NCBI GenBank assembly: GCA_905147135.1
Contig: LR990046.1
Location: 13,794,501-13,858,500, forward strand
Source: Blastobasis lacticolella
Lineage: Eukaryota > Arthropoda > Insecta > Lepidoptera > Blastobasidae
Reading direction: 5' to 3'
Length of the DNA stretch: 64,000 nt
Shown piece by piece: positions 31,760-44,910 of the stretch. A program made the translations under genes and the position numbers. The number at the start of each line of letters is the position of its first letter. Within the stretch, counting starts at the first letter, position 1. Below the pieces are notes generated by a model. It was not told the origin of the DNA. It did not search any database and was given only the letters and a program-made list of their open reading frames with translations.

Positions 31760-33521
31760 GTCTATTTATTATTTAAAAGTTGTTTGTTACTAACCGCAAT
31801 ACCTACAATGTTTTGTTCGGAACTTACAGTGAATTCGCTAATTCACTTAAATGGAATAATGTAAGAACTAGACGCTGATAAAAACCCAATAAGTCCTCCC
31901 TCCGACACCATACAAAAACTACGAACAAAAACTGACATCCAACATTCTCAGGGGGCAATATTGCGCGCAGTCACGATGTAACGTCGTTTACGTACATTTT
32001 CCTGTTTAGAGCGTTTAATATCACTCTTCAGGCCATGCTCGGCACTGAGAGCGCCGCGGTGAAAGCACAGGTCACCGGTGTATGCATCCCACGGCGTTTG
32101 AACAAGTCCATGCAAATATCGCCAAAGCAGGTTGCTAGTTCTTTTTTTTTAGTTTATTGTACACAATGGCTAAGGAAAAAGGCACCTGTATTATACTTGC
32201 AATGGTCGTTAATGCTTAGTTTTGGTTTTAATGACGCTACCTGTATGTTTAGTTCAAAAATTAGAATAAATTAACAGTAATAACAGGATTAAGATATTAT
32301 AATAAGTAATCCCAGATTACTATAGGCATCTGATGTAAAATAGAGTATCAATTATTATTTACTACTTCGTTCGCGTACACCCCTACCTACCCTTTTATTC
32401 TTACTTATAAACCTTTCTCTTAAATTACTCTATCTATTGTCGAAAATCGCATTAAAATCCGTTGCGTAGTTTAAAAGATAGAATAAGAATAAGAACACTT
32501 AATTGCCACAAGACACCACGACACGACAAAAATAAAAGTTAAAAATAATACAAAAAAAGAAAATGCGTTGTCTTACATAGGTAAGTACATATACCATCTG
32601 CAGTAACTAATAAAACTAACACCTGCACAAGTACATGCACATACATACACAGATATAGATGGCGGAAAGCGAATTTGTTTTATACTATGTATAGATATAG
32701 ATTCGTAGGTCTGTATCAAAAAGTCTGTTTTCGTAAACAAAATAGATAACATAAAAAAATTAAAGAACCGTAGGTACTCGTACTTACAGTAGGTACCCAT
32801 CACGTCACACATGGATCTTAGAGCATTCTAAACCCTATCTATATATAAATGACCCTCTAAATAGAACTACTGAGAAGATGACTAACCCACATAATGACTT
32901 GGGACGAACATGACGGTGTTCTAAATTGACTTTACAAGAAAATGACTTGCCTGGAATTTATCCTAACGGGGTACTATATCTAAATAGAAATGACAAAACA
33001 AAATGCTCACTACTTAAGACCTAAGTCAATTACCGGCACCATAGGAAGGAAAGAAACCGTAGGAGCGCAAAGACAAAGTGTAACATTAACACCATTGTTC
33101 AGCAGTAGCGAGGAGCACAGTAAGCCGTTCCTAATACAATGATCCTCTTAGGGCCTTAGGCAGCAGCATGCAACGCAACGTCTGCGGGTTTCACCGGGCC
33201 GGGTCTCGAACCGTACGGGCTATTGAACATGCACTTTGCTGGCATCAGGCGCGGGCGACAGGCTAATTGCTGCTGGCTCGTCGTCGTAACCTCATTTTGA
33301 GATGTGTGAGGAGATGGTAAATGTATAGGTGTGCGCGCATTGTAATCGATCGAATTTGAGAAATTGCTGTCCGCGAGGTATTTCGCCTAAAGACATTTGT
33401 TGTGTATCCCAACACTGCTATCTCCAAATATTGTGTCAAAATCAAACAAACATTTACAGTGGTGTGTTCCGCAGTAGGGGGATATGTTTTAAGATTAGTA
33501 TATTAGTAAAATAGGTAATGC
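31760..33521. other. Gene-poor flank right of the cluster
   Basis: No supported gene. A LINE-like tail (TTTATTGTACACAATGG, minus strand) is near 32150. Pieces of the GACCCGGC-type element (ACTTCGTTCGCGTAC; GATGGCGGAAAGCGAATTTG) are at 32365-32500 and 32655-32695. Confidence 0.4.
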
Positions 33522-33786
33522 TGTATTTGGCGCTAACGTCGACTACCTCAAATGTTGGTACGAAACTTATCATAAATTTCATTAAAGAGGCGCTAGTTCT
33601 CGTTTCCAAGACTTCAGTGTTCTGATTTCTCAATAGGGACAGTTAGTTTTTTTTTCCACCACCTTCCTCATTATCCACGTCGCATTATTGGTGGCATTCG
33701 AATTCTGTCACAGAATACTACATGCTTCCGGTGTTGCTACATAAAACGCAGAACTAGCGCCACAATTGACAGGTTACTTCCGTTAA
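33522..33786 (+). repeat. Dispersed repeat, two-copy family (copy 2)
   Basis: Partner of 24520-24806 in the same orientation (see that entry). Confidence 0.7.
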
Positions 33787-34144
33787 TAGTTCAAAGTTTT
33801 TTCGTAAATTCGGTATAAACCTGGCAAATTGCCTTCTTTAACTACTTATTGAGTTGTCTTTCATTCTCGCTATACTAACATTTTAAGAAAAGCCACTGGA
33901 ACAACAATGGTGCTAAATATACCGTGTAACGCTCAGATGTCGAATGCACAATGCACATATTTAATTTACTTTCAGCTTTATAGAATCAAAGTCGTCTATA
34001 TCGCGCACGTGTGGGTAGCCGAAACTAGTAGATTTGCATGATTACATCTTACGTATCTACCCAAACAAATGCATGGTACAGAGCTGATAGTGAAATCGCC
34101 GGGTCGTCTGCTTATCTGCGGTGTGGTGATTTAATTAAAGGCTC

Positions 34145-34255
34145 ATAAAAACCCGGCGCGGCGGTGGGGGAACCGGTCCGCGCGACCTTGCGCCGCGGCC
34201 GCCAAGTTACGTCACTGGTGCGCGGGCGCAGCCTCTCTACTGCGCATGCGTTGAA
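34145..34255. promoter_or_regulatory. GC-rich island with CRE-like and NRF1-like motifs
   Basis: About 110 bp of strongly GC-rich sequence in an AT-rich setting. It contains TTACGTCA (34207-34214, CREB/ATF-like) and TGCGCATGCG (34241-34250, one base short of an NRF1-type palindrome). No gene is seen next to it. It could be a distant promoter or enhancer, or part of a repeat. Confidence 0.3.
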
Positions 34256-34483
34256 TGCTTTCCCAAGTCAGTGTGCGTGCATTTTGTACAAAAACAAAAT
34301 ATTGACAGCTTAGACAACATATTGATTTTCTTTAATTGCCTAGGCAGGCGGCACACGGACGGACGGTCCACCTGATGGAAAGTGGCCACCGTCGTCCAGT
34401 CGCCTTTCAGGTACCTGTAGATATGCCTTTTTAAGAACCACATATTGTAGTGCAGAGGAAAGACTTAGGGCCAGAGATTTGGT

Positions 34484-34560
34484 TAAGTGATGGATCCTGG
34501 ATCATGGTCAAGCCGGATTCCAGGCTTTTAACGAGAGCACAAACGGGACATTAAAGCCGA
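34484..34560 (+). mobile_element. SINE 3' fragment
   Basis: GATCATGGTCAAGCCGGATTCC...GAGAGCACAAACGGGACATTAAA matches the tail of the SINE at 57853-58200. Confidence 0.6.
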
Positions 34561-35774
34561 AGTCAAAAAGATGATTATGGGATACCATGTCCCTGGTTAT
34601 TTAACACGTCGTGTAGTGTACACTATAGCGTCCATGGTGTAGATTTAATGGATTGGTGAGGACGTTGGTTGGTGACAATACTGTTTGTAATGGCAGTCTA
34701 GCAAAAACTTCTCAGAAAGCGAGCAGATTTGTTGATTCGCCCACGGTCTGGTGAGAATTTCCAAAGCCTATGTTTATTCAAGTGTATAAGTTACAACAAT
34801 GTACCTATTACAGTTTCATAAAAATCTGAAGAATAATTTTTGTTCTTGTAATTTATTTCCGCGTAACGGGCGAAATTATGCGTTTCTGTGAGTGACGTTT
34901 CGTGGTATAAAAATAAAATTATGTAAAACACAAAATTATTTACAAGTACGCAATTAACTACGAGTTTGTACGCGTCACTCTTGGCTGCTCATGCAACGCG
35001 GAGCCTGATGACTTTGAAATGACTGATCTTATGTTGTGATACACAGGTTGCGTTGTTTTATGCATGCTGATGTGTTTTTGTTTTACATCTTAAATCAGAC
35101 TGTGTTATTTATAGCTGCATATTCATCACGAGTAAGGTATGCGACGGACTCTTTTTTTCATTTTATTTACCTTATTATAATATATCTATATACTATGCTT
35201 ATGAATAGAATAGAGTAAATTTTTATTGTTGAACTGTGTACAATAAGTTGTTACATGTCAAATTATGAGTCTAAACAGCTTGTCCATTTCAGACATACAA
35301 TAATCATGTAGGTACTATATTAATACCAAAGGCATGCCAAAGATACCAAAGACCGACTGAAGTAGATTAGCAGAAGTAGAAAGGCGGTCCTCTGTCCTGT
35401 GGGATTACCTATGATGATGATTTATTATGAAAGTAATACCAGTAATACTATATTGATTCTTTACTAGATCTGTTGCAATCGAAGGCCATTTCGAATGGAA
35501 CTGGAACTTCATACTAAACAGTTAAGGAACACGCGTAATGGTCACTCCTTATGTCATGTGTATGTGTGCATACGTGATCAGTCATCTCTTACACAAACAT
35601 CCTGCTATTACATCTCTATTTTTAGATGGAGCTAGCTTAAAGGATGGAAGACAATTAAATCTAAAACGGGTGTGGTTTCAGACGCAGTGCAGCGTCAAGC
35701 AGCGAATACCTATGTATCTATAAGAAATCGTGTTAAAGTAGGTAAACTAGTGATCAAAATAAATTCAAAGTATA
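34561..35774. other. Intergenic, no gene seen
   Basis: AT-rich; a LINE-like 3' tail on the minus strand (TTTTTATTGTTGAACTGTGTACAATAAG with an upstream GAATA run) lies near 35200-35250. Confidence 0.35.
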
Positions 35775-35984
35775 GCACGCGGTCATAGGCGTAGGAAGAG
35801 GGGGGGCCGGGTGGGCCGTGCCCACCCCAGAATGGTCTGGTGCCCACCCCAGGATGTGCCGACTTAATCAGGCTGATTCGTGTTCCCTTGCTATACATTA
35901 TCGATCGACTTGGCTTCATCGGCCACCTCAGGGGCCAGGCCCTCCCTGGAAAATAGCCCTAGATACGCCAATGCACGCGGTCAT
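35775..35984 (-). mobile_element. GC-rich insertion with 12-bp target duplication
   Basis: GCACGCGGTCAT at 35775-35786 is repeated exactly at 35973-35984 and flanks a ~186-bp GC-rich insert. The insert ends are weakly inverted (GGCGTAG..; GGCGTATC on the other strand). Orientation and class are uncertain: SINE-like by duplication length, or a small DNA element. Confidence 0.6.
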
Positions 35985-38857
35985 TACTAAACATCAATAA
36001 CTTACTAACTAGCATGTCATATTTATGACGACGATTTATTTAAAGTGTCAGGTTTTCCTCTTGAGTTGTCATGACAAGCCATAAGCAATCTATCATAACA
36101 TAACAACGCAATTGCAGCGCTGAGAATCTATAACAGAAAACACTGCTTCCCATAGACGGAACTCATTTTCAGAGTTCGTAGTTGTTTGTTCGAATTTCCG
36201 GTTTAAAGGATAAGCAGCCAGCAGTAAATGAGGCTTCATCTTAGTCCTGACGGTGACAACGGACTATATAGCTATATGGATCGTATTCATAAATGATATG
36301 GGCGATAGTTTTACCGCTGTCCATTTAAAAAAGTTTGTACAGACATTCATATAATAAGTCACACGACACCTTTGAAGAATTCAATGCCATGAATGCAAAG
36401 AAGCCGTGAATTATTTATTATAAGGGCTAAAGGACCCTTTTATATAGGTATGTGCTACTGGACTTGGGTAGAAATAAGAAGACAATAATATTCAAATCGA
36501 CGTTGAAAGGGGAAATGTAGCCAGCCTTCTGGACACCATGCCTAGTGGGGAAGATCTGGAGTTATTTTATTTGTAAATATTATTTTTCGGATTAGGATTT
36601 TTATATTGTAGCAAGATGTAATTTTTTTTAGATTGTTGTATATTACATCGAATACTATCAAAACGAAAAGTAATGATCCCTACAAACAATAACTTAATGT
36701 CGCGAACGCTGCACGTTCGCTGTTCTGGTTCTGTTCTATCCCTCGCGCAACCTTTATGCGGCATGGGCTCTTAATCTCCAGTGTGCCTATGTTTGCTAAA
36801 CAATGTATCCAGATTTTCATAATCAGATCAGCAGTTTAATGAGCCAGCAGCATATAAATTACATTTGAGTTGAGGCTTCCTCTTTACGCTCACGCTTCGT
36901 TGATTTAGTCACAATGAGTCAATTACGATGATCGACAAATGCTATGTCTAGTCATTAAATTAGCTAGAGTCAGCAGTTTAACGTTACGTAACTAAAGGAT
37001 AAAAGAAGGAAATATTTTTTTTTATTTTTTTTTATTTTTAGAACTGTATGGGAGAAGTGTCGCCACATAAAATAATCTATTAACCCGTTAAACAGGATTC
37101 ATTTGAATTGAGACAGAAAATATGAATACCGTCTTTATTGTTGGTTGATTGTAAGCATTGTAACATTGTTAACCTTTGATACAACTGTGTCACTGTTTCC
37201 CAAGCTTAATCCACGACAACAAAATTGCATGGAAAGGCCAAGGTTTGGCTTTTTGATTGTATATACACAGTGCAGAATTGAATGAGGAGCATTTTATATA
37301 AATACCTCTTTACGTTTTTGGTTGCAATTTATGGTTTATGGTGGTATGGAACAATGTCATGGTAAACATGAAATCTACCATCTCCAAACATTTTGCTTTA
37401 GCGTTCGATAAAGTTTGCAATAAACTTCGCATGCTAATGTTCCATAGGTACTTTGAGAATTTACGTTTAGTCAAAGACCATTGCGCACAGTAATGTCAAA
37501 GATTAACAAATTGTTTAGCTTAAACAATAGAATGACGTGATTAAATTTCCGCAACATTGACTTTACCTCGGCTCCCAACTATTGTCAAACGATTCTACAT
37601 ACCATCTGTGCGACATCTCAAGCTAAACATTATAGTTATTCTAAGACTAAAATGAGATGAATATAATCCGAACAAAATAGCCATAGCAATCGCTACAAAC
37701 ATGATTCGAGTCAGTGCGTAAGTGCTGTGTCTATGATGTCATGCTTTTCATTTTAGAGAGCAATTGAAAACGCTAGTATAAATAGAATTCTTTCGAGCAT
37801 GAGCAAGCGAGTACTCCGTACTGCCGTACTGTAATGTTGAGTAAGCTATAAATTGACCATTATCAATTTAGTTTCCCTAGAAACGGGGTCGAGACTAACT
37901 GCATGGTCGGCGCTGTCGACTAGCCACGGGAAGCGGACCCGCGTCCTTCGACTAGCTGCTGCCGGCAAATAAATCTTCATTAGAGCCCGTATCGAGCGGC
38001 CCTTTCTCCTCGATATATCGCTCGCCACCAAACCAGGCCCAGATTATGCGGTCCTGGTACCGTGCCCTCGTAGAATGCGATTAAATAAACGGTGCACTAA
38101 GTACGAGAATTATCTGTGGTGCGGGTTAAAGTGTGTGCTTAGCAGGCTGGAGTGTTGTAATTACATTTTCGCGGTAGGTTGCTACAGCAAATCTATGTGT
38201 AAATTTCTTGCGGTTTCAGAGATTAAGAACATTTGGCAGCAAAGCGGTTTGAGTTACTTAATTCGACCAGAGACGAACAGCATTTAGTAGTTAAGCGGTT
38301 TGAGTTACTTAGTTAATTCGAATGCGAGAAAATACGGATCTATAGCCTCCAAAGTTAAAGTTGGCGTTCCAATGGGAATAATTCGTTTGTATACGAAATA
38401 GCCGTATTACTTACCGTAGCCCCTTGCTACTGTTAGAGGAACGCAAATGGGCATGAAGGTCACCACAATCACCACAATCTTAGTAACATAGTCTAGTACG
38501 CAAGCTGGCCCCTTTCCCTTAGTAGGTGTCTATTAATTTATTTCATGATTGATCGATGACAGAAACCAAAATGAATGTTTACAAGGTTCCAATATTATGT
38601 ATGATGTTAAGCTATTTATTAAGTAATTCTTTTTATTTAAGTACAGTTTAAGTAAGTTTTTTAATAAGAAGGTGGCATTGGACCAACAATTTCATTCATC
38701 ATATTTATAATTAAGTCTCGAGATTTATATCGGCCCATTACGAAACTGGCGCGTGTGTGAATGTCAACTCAACGTAGGTGAAAATTCCACCTATCCAAAG
38801 AAACAGATTGGACGAACAAACTAGAAATGTATCCGGGGACGGACGACTTTCTGTCTT
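35985..38857. other. Intergenic, no gene seen
   Basis: Poly-T/A rich stretches near 37010-37040. A TATAAATAG sequence near 37777 has no usable reading frame after it. Nothing else was recognised. Confidence 0.35.
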
Positions 38858-39121
38858 AATCATCATCACAGCCCATAACAGACCACTGTAGCGTAGGGCC
38901 TCTCCTACGAAAGGGGAGGATATTGCCATTGGATATTATATCCACGCTTGGAAGGCGGATTGGATATTGTATTGTCATAAATATAACACAATAAAACGCT
39001 GCTGCCCATTTTCCAGCCTACGGAGACTCTAGATCTGTTGCCTCGAAAACATTTGTCGCCTTGTACAACACCCACGAGTGTAAGGGATTGGTGACCTACT
39101 CTGCCGGACACCACACGGCCA
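38858..39121 (+). repeat. Dispersed repeat, ~265 bp family, copy 2
   Basis: CATCATCACAGCCCATAACAGACCACTG head and CACCACACGGCC end. Best full-length match to 1706-1968. Confidence 0.75.
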
Positions 39122-42100
39122 GTTTGTGACTTAGTATAATACTATATACCTTTAAATCTAATTTTTTATACGAAGCGTTTAGCTTCGAACACTCATTATG
39201 TAAATGAACAAAGTTTCTAAAACCTACCTCGATGATACAAGCCGATATAGCCTAATTCAGCAAACTTTTCTGCACAAGGCAAGAACAGCTTCTGTTACCA
39301 GCTGTGATTGAGTAACGTACTGGTTCGGACGGAAATGACGAGCACATATTCGAAGTTACCATTAATAATCCCGACGCAAGGTTTGGAACAAACTTTCTAT
39401 TGAACTAAGAGAGGCAGGTTATTCACATGAAAACTTACATAATATAAAAAGCTGGGTATTCCTGATTTTTACATTTTAATCGTAGTACATGTGTATTAAT
39501 GACAGATTTATTTATTTACTGGAATTTAAAAGAAACACGTCAATTTAAGTTTATCGCGTGAAGTGTTTTATAGCCCAAAATATACAAAATAGCCCCCATA
39601 TTCCATAAAAAATAAAAATATCCACTACACCTCTGATTGCTGCTCTCTGCTCAGAATGGCAGTCGGATGCGCGGGCGCAGCAAGTCTTGCGTGGGAGCGA
39701 GGTCGCTTGCTCAACGCGCCGCCGTGACCGAAGCCCTAATGGGTACCTACATACTATTTAACATGCAACTGTCTACAAGGTTCTCAAATAATGAATGAAG
39801 GCGTCCCCGCAAACACAGCAGTGAAAACTATGTCAAAATCATCTAAAATTAGAAACTACAATTTTTATCACAATCATTGGTAGCTAATCCAACGACCTAA
39901 TTAATCTCAACTTATCTACTGTACGAGACAATTGCGAGAGTATCTTTTAGACTTCGTATTTTGTAAAAATTACTGAACGGATTGTGATGAGATTTTGCAG
40001 TGTTGTGTGTACCTATAAAACATTCTGTAACTTATTACGAAGTTCAATGTGGATCCTGGTTACAATTAGTTTTTAGCTGGTTTCTAATATTTTTAACTAG
40101 CGATATTAAAGACAGCAAAGCTGGAAGCTTTACCAAATCCGTTTCAATTTAATTTCGCTTTGATTCGATACTCGTCACATTATCATGGGAATTCACATCC
40201 TGTTACGGGTGTTTCGCGGCGTAGGTACTAGATAGGTATTAGGTATTAAATTTCGCAACCCCATGTTTGGGTTATGAGCTTTACGAGTGACCGTCACCTG
40301 ATTATGAATTTAATACATTAGTTTTTTATTTCATACGGTATGCAAACAGGCAGGCTACCTGATGGAAATATTCGTATTCAATTAGTAATTATATATACGA
40401 TCAGTATCGATTTATAATATAATAACATAAAGCCATATTTGAAAGGACTCGTGATATTCATTTTTATTACCAGTTTTGTACCTCTATAATATTTATCATG
40501 TCCTCGTGTTATAAACTATTAATTAAGCAATATTTTATTAGTTAAGAATCGTATAATATATAATTTGTTTCTAGATTAGGCACCACTCATAAGGCTTTTT
40601 CCAATTTGTATGTTGGTTTAACCAGATTACAAACCTACACTGCAATACCAAATATTAAATTAATACAATAATCGTCTTCAAACGGATTTTGGCGTCGTTT
40701 GTTATACTAAAATTGCTAAACAGTGTCGTAGAGGCAAGGCGAGACAAAGCAATCTGTTGGGAGGATCGCGGGAGAATCTCAAGGACTCCTTCATTACAGG
40801 ACTCTTGGCAATTGTTTTGGGGAAAGGGTGACGTCACAGCTGGCAAGTACTTGGCGATTAATGACAAATAGATTACGCCAAAGGCGGTCTACACAGTTAT
40901 TAGTGCGTTCGATAGATATTTAAATTATTGGGGAGGAATAGTAGGAGCGTGCACTGAATCCAATCCGAGGAAAATATGTCGGGGCCGAGGTACAGACAGG
41001 CCAGTTTACAGTCCGAGTTTTCTATAATCCGTCAAGATCAAGATGTCGCGAGGTAAGAAAACGAATATATTTTTATACTTAGTGCCTGATTTTGTTATTT
41101 ATACAAGGAATCGTATCACACTTGACTTTGGCTTAATCAACGCAAAGGTGAAGGCAGCCATTTAATTAAGAAGAATTCTTATCGCGGCTTACTCACTAGG
41201 AATATAAATTAAAGTACCAATACTTACTACAACCTTGGTATGACATAACATCATACGTACGATTATCATTTGTTGTCCATCAAACATGAGTCATCTATTT
41301 TCTTTTGGATCGGATGATTTACAGATAATGTTCAAGTGTTACACGTTATCGAATATTGTATGTCACTACCTACTTACTCGTATTTTATAATATTTTCAGT
41401 TAAACGTATTTGAGTTTCCTTACATGGTGCAGATGTTGGCCATTGCGACTAAACGCGGTAATGCAGCGAGCGTGATGGGCACGTTTGCGCTGGGAGCGGT
41501 CAGGGGTGGGTTATTTGGCTGACAAAGTTATTTGTTAATTGAGTATTAAGTTTTTAGAATATTGTGGTTGGACTGTTTGACTTGACATTTTTTATAAAAT
41601 AAATAAATATTGATTGGTTTTTCCTTACATTCTATAATGTACTTAACCCCGTAGGTACGGTACCGCCCGACAACAACCACGATAATTAAATTTGAATAAT
41701 TATTCAAACTTGTATTATATCCGAAATCAAGGACAATGCAGCCGGTAGCCGAGTGGCCGACGCATGCATGAATGAGCGGGCGGCGTGGGCGCCACGGTCA
41801 GGTGGCGCCGGCGCATTCGACCGGTTCATCGATGAATAGTACGGAAACTGAGACTTTAGCTAGCTTTTATATTAAGTATCTTTCAAAAAAGATTACTTCC
41901 ATATTATTGTCGATTGGCGCTAAACAACAAAGCTTGTGCTGTTGTGCTGAAGCGCAAAATAAGGTGCCCCAACTCTTTTTAATTTTTGTACTGCTTTGAA
42001 CTCAATCTGACCTGACAAGTGACAAAAAGCGACGTAAAGGTCGAACTACACATTAGTGAAACTTTACGTGGTTTTAAGTAAGTACTTCGTTTTCTGAATA

Positions 42101-42609
42101 TTAGGAACTTCCATCATCATCCTGCCGTTAAATCCCGGTTTCGTTGTCGAGGACGGCAGGACCTGGGGACCGCCTACCTGATCCTTTATCAATCTTTGAC
42201 ATTTTGGTAGTGGGTATTATATAGTCTTACTTTATTAAATCTAAGACTTTATTTGCAATTCCCATAGGTAAGACGAATTCCCTGCATTATCTTACTGTAA
42301 TTATAAAAAGTTCCGTTCCGGCTTATACAAATCTAATAATATACGACATAACATAAAAAATTCGACGGTTCCCTACTAGATAACTTCTCTGTGCGCTGTG
42401 TGGGCACCGTGTCATCTGTGCAGGGGCGAGCCCACTCTCACATTTTTTTAGTGTGCGCCACGGTGCTATTCTAGTCGAGTTTCGTAAATCATTTAGTATT
42501 CTGTGCCCTATTGTATCTGGTGGCACAAAAGTGAATTTTACCTCATATTCTTGAATAGCAAGCCAATTCGTTTTTAAAGATTGGGTAACGTGGCCGTGGT
42601 AACGACATA
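39122..42609. other. Intergenic, only weak short open frames
   Basis: A GC-rich patch lies at 39650-39735. A possible splice-flanked short frame at 41043-41522 is discussed as a finding. A CATCATCATCCTGCCGTTAAATCCCGG fragment at 42113 is shared with 17482. Confidence 0.35.
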
Positions 42610-42866
42610 GGCCGTGTGGTGGCCTGCAGAGTAGAATAGCACCAACCCATTACACCCGTGGGTTTCGTACAAGGCGACATATTGGTTCCGAGCCAAAGAT
42701 CGAGATCTAGAGTAGTCTGGAAAATGGGCAGCAGCTTTTTTCATTGTTACATTTGTCTGCTCTGCGATCTCATTTTATGAGATTATGGCAATTACGAGTA
42801 CTTCCCCTTTCATGGGAGAGGCCCTAAAACCCACAGTGGACTGTTATGAGCTGTGATGATGATGAA
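42610..42866 (-). repeat. Dispersed repeat, ~265 bp family, copy 3 (inverted)
   Basis: Minus-strand copy of the 1706/38858 family, ending near GAGCTGTGATGATGATGAAC. Confidence 0.7.
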
Positions 42867-43375
42867 CGTCATTTGTTTTCAATAATATTAAACTTGGCGA
42901 CCGTTTACAGAATTCCGCGTGGACAAAAAGCTTTATTAATAAATCGACTCCTAAAATTTCGCACGAAATTCTCTGAACAATAATCTCCACTCCGCTCCAT
43001 TTTATATTCACTGCTATAATACAAAGCTCATTAATATCTACATAGTTAATACCGCTCACCGCAGGCATTTCTAAAGCTCTAAATCATTCCGACGAACTGG
43101 CGTGCCCGCTTTTTAGTGGAGAGAAACTTTGTTTATGGTTAAGACACGTGCGTCCCAATGGTCGGTGGCCACTGTTGTGGTTACCGTTACCGGCTACCAT
43201 TGTTCAATGGCCCTTCGCGCGTGACGGTGCAACCTAATCGGGTGGAGAGTCCACTGTTGTCCCTGAGCTGTGTTCCCCATACGCATCACCGATTTCCGAC
43301 GACTCTGTAGAGCTCTACTTTAGTTTGAATTGAATTATTTATGTCTGCTTTGAAGTGGTTGACATTTTTATGTCT

Positions 43376-43612
43376 ATTTTTAACCCTTGACGAAAAAGAG
43401 GGGTATAGCTTTGTGTATCTGTCTGTGGCATCGTAGCCCTCGAACGGATGGACCGATTTGGATGCAGTTTTCACTGTTTGAAAGCCTGTTTAATCGAGAT
43501 GGTTCTTAGCTTTGTTTCAATAACATCAGTTCAGTAATTTACAAAATATTTGGGTTTAAGTTAACTTGATCGAGGGTTATCCGACTTTTTCTGTCGGTTA
43601 CGTTATTGTAGG
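43376..43612 (+). repeat. Dispersed repeat related to 62338-62577
   Basis: ACCCTTGACGAAAAAGAGGGG, then GACCGATTTGGATGCAGTTTTCACT, then CCGACTTTTTCTGTCGG. The inverted partner at 62338-62577 begins CCGACAGAAAAAGTCGG, itself a short palindrome forming the element end. Confidence 0.7.
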
Positions 43613-43764
43613 GCTCGGGTATATTAGACGGCTAATAGGTCAAGATGGCAGGAAATCGTAAAAAGAGTGACATCCGCCTACAAAACACAGCGACTGTCCT
43701 ATATACAAGAGCGTATCGACCAAGAAGAGAGAGGTTCTCATGTCCCTGTACAGTACCATTTTAA

Positions 43765-43916
43765 GTACAGTGAGTTCATTAATATGTGAGCATTGCCAAG
43801 GCTTCAAATATAAATGTACATGGTAGGGTACTTATATATCTGAGCAGATTCATCAATCAAACATATGTACATCTGCAAAGGTGGTAATGCTCATATATTA
43901 ATGAACTCGACTGTAC
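43765..43916. mobile_element. Small MITE with ~33-bp terminal inverted repeats
   Basis: The left arm from 43765 (GTACAGTGAGTTCATTAATA) matches the reverse complement of the right arm ending at 43916 with a few mismatches. The total length is about 150 bp with a non-coding centre. Confidence 0.7.
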
Positions 43917-44910
43917 AAGGTTACAATGGTAGTAAATCTCTTTGGTTAACTACTTTTTTAATTCTTAAGTTGATAATAACAGGTATATAAAGTATGTTCT
44001 ATTGAGACATCATCGTAATAGGAACACATCTAATACAAATGACCAACAGACCGACTTAAAAAACGGGTCGACCACGTGTCGGCATGTTCTGCATTGATAG
44101 TCGACTGAAACTCATTGACAAGATCATCTATATTCTGTGTCACGAGGGCGTGCCTCCTTGCCCTTGAGGCACCAATTCAAAGAGATTCAAATGCAGCAAG
44201 CTTGTGTGGTTAGTTAGACAGTCCCATCACACCCAGTAGAAGTAGTAGTATTTGTTTCAAACTACACTCGCGTTCTTTACACATATTATTATATAAAACG
44301 GGACACGCGACGTACCACACTCTCCACTGCAATCTTCTTGTGACCACGGTGGGTGGAACCCTACCGAAATGTGCGAAAAACAAATCGAAAAGGTACGTCG
44401 TGTGTGAGTCCCGTTAAATATAATAATATGAAGTAGTACTAGTTGCGAAATCGGCTCATAATAGAACAGCTGTTTATGTTAATTACGTCAACAATTACTA
44501 CTCATCCATAAGGTATTTGTTAGTTCTTTATTCATCGGCGTCCGCTGGCGGGACATTGAATTGACAATTATTTGTGGATTCCAAACACGACTTTCAGAGA
44601 GAATTAATCAATTATTATCAGTGAGTGCTGGACTTGTTTGTAAGTGCCTATTCCATAGGCTTTCACGGTGATGGAAAGGTAACAACATCTTTATAGTTGA
44701 AGAAATTCAAGGATAAACCTATGTATTGCAATGGTTTAATTTGTTTCTTGTAGACAATGTAAATCAGAATAATATAATCTAACTAAACTTCTGGGGAATG
44801 CACTATATTGCCCATAAAAATGAAACGTGTGGAACTAACTAGCAAGAGTATCTATAAGAATGGTTTGCAAATACCTTGACATAACATGATTGCTTAGAAC
44901 ACAATCAAGT

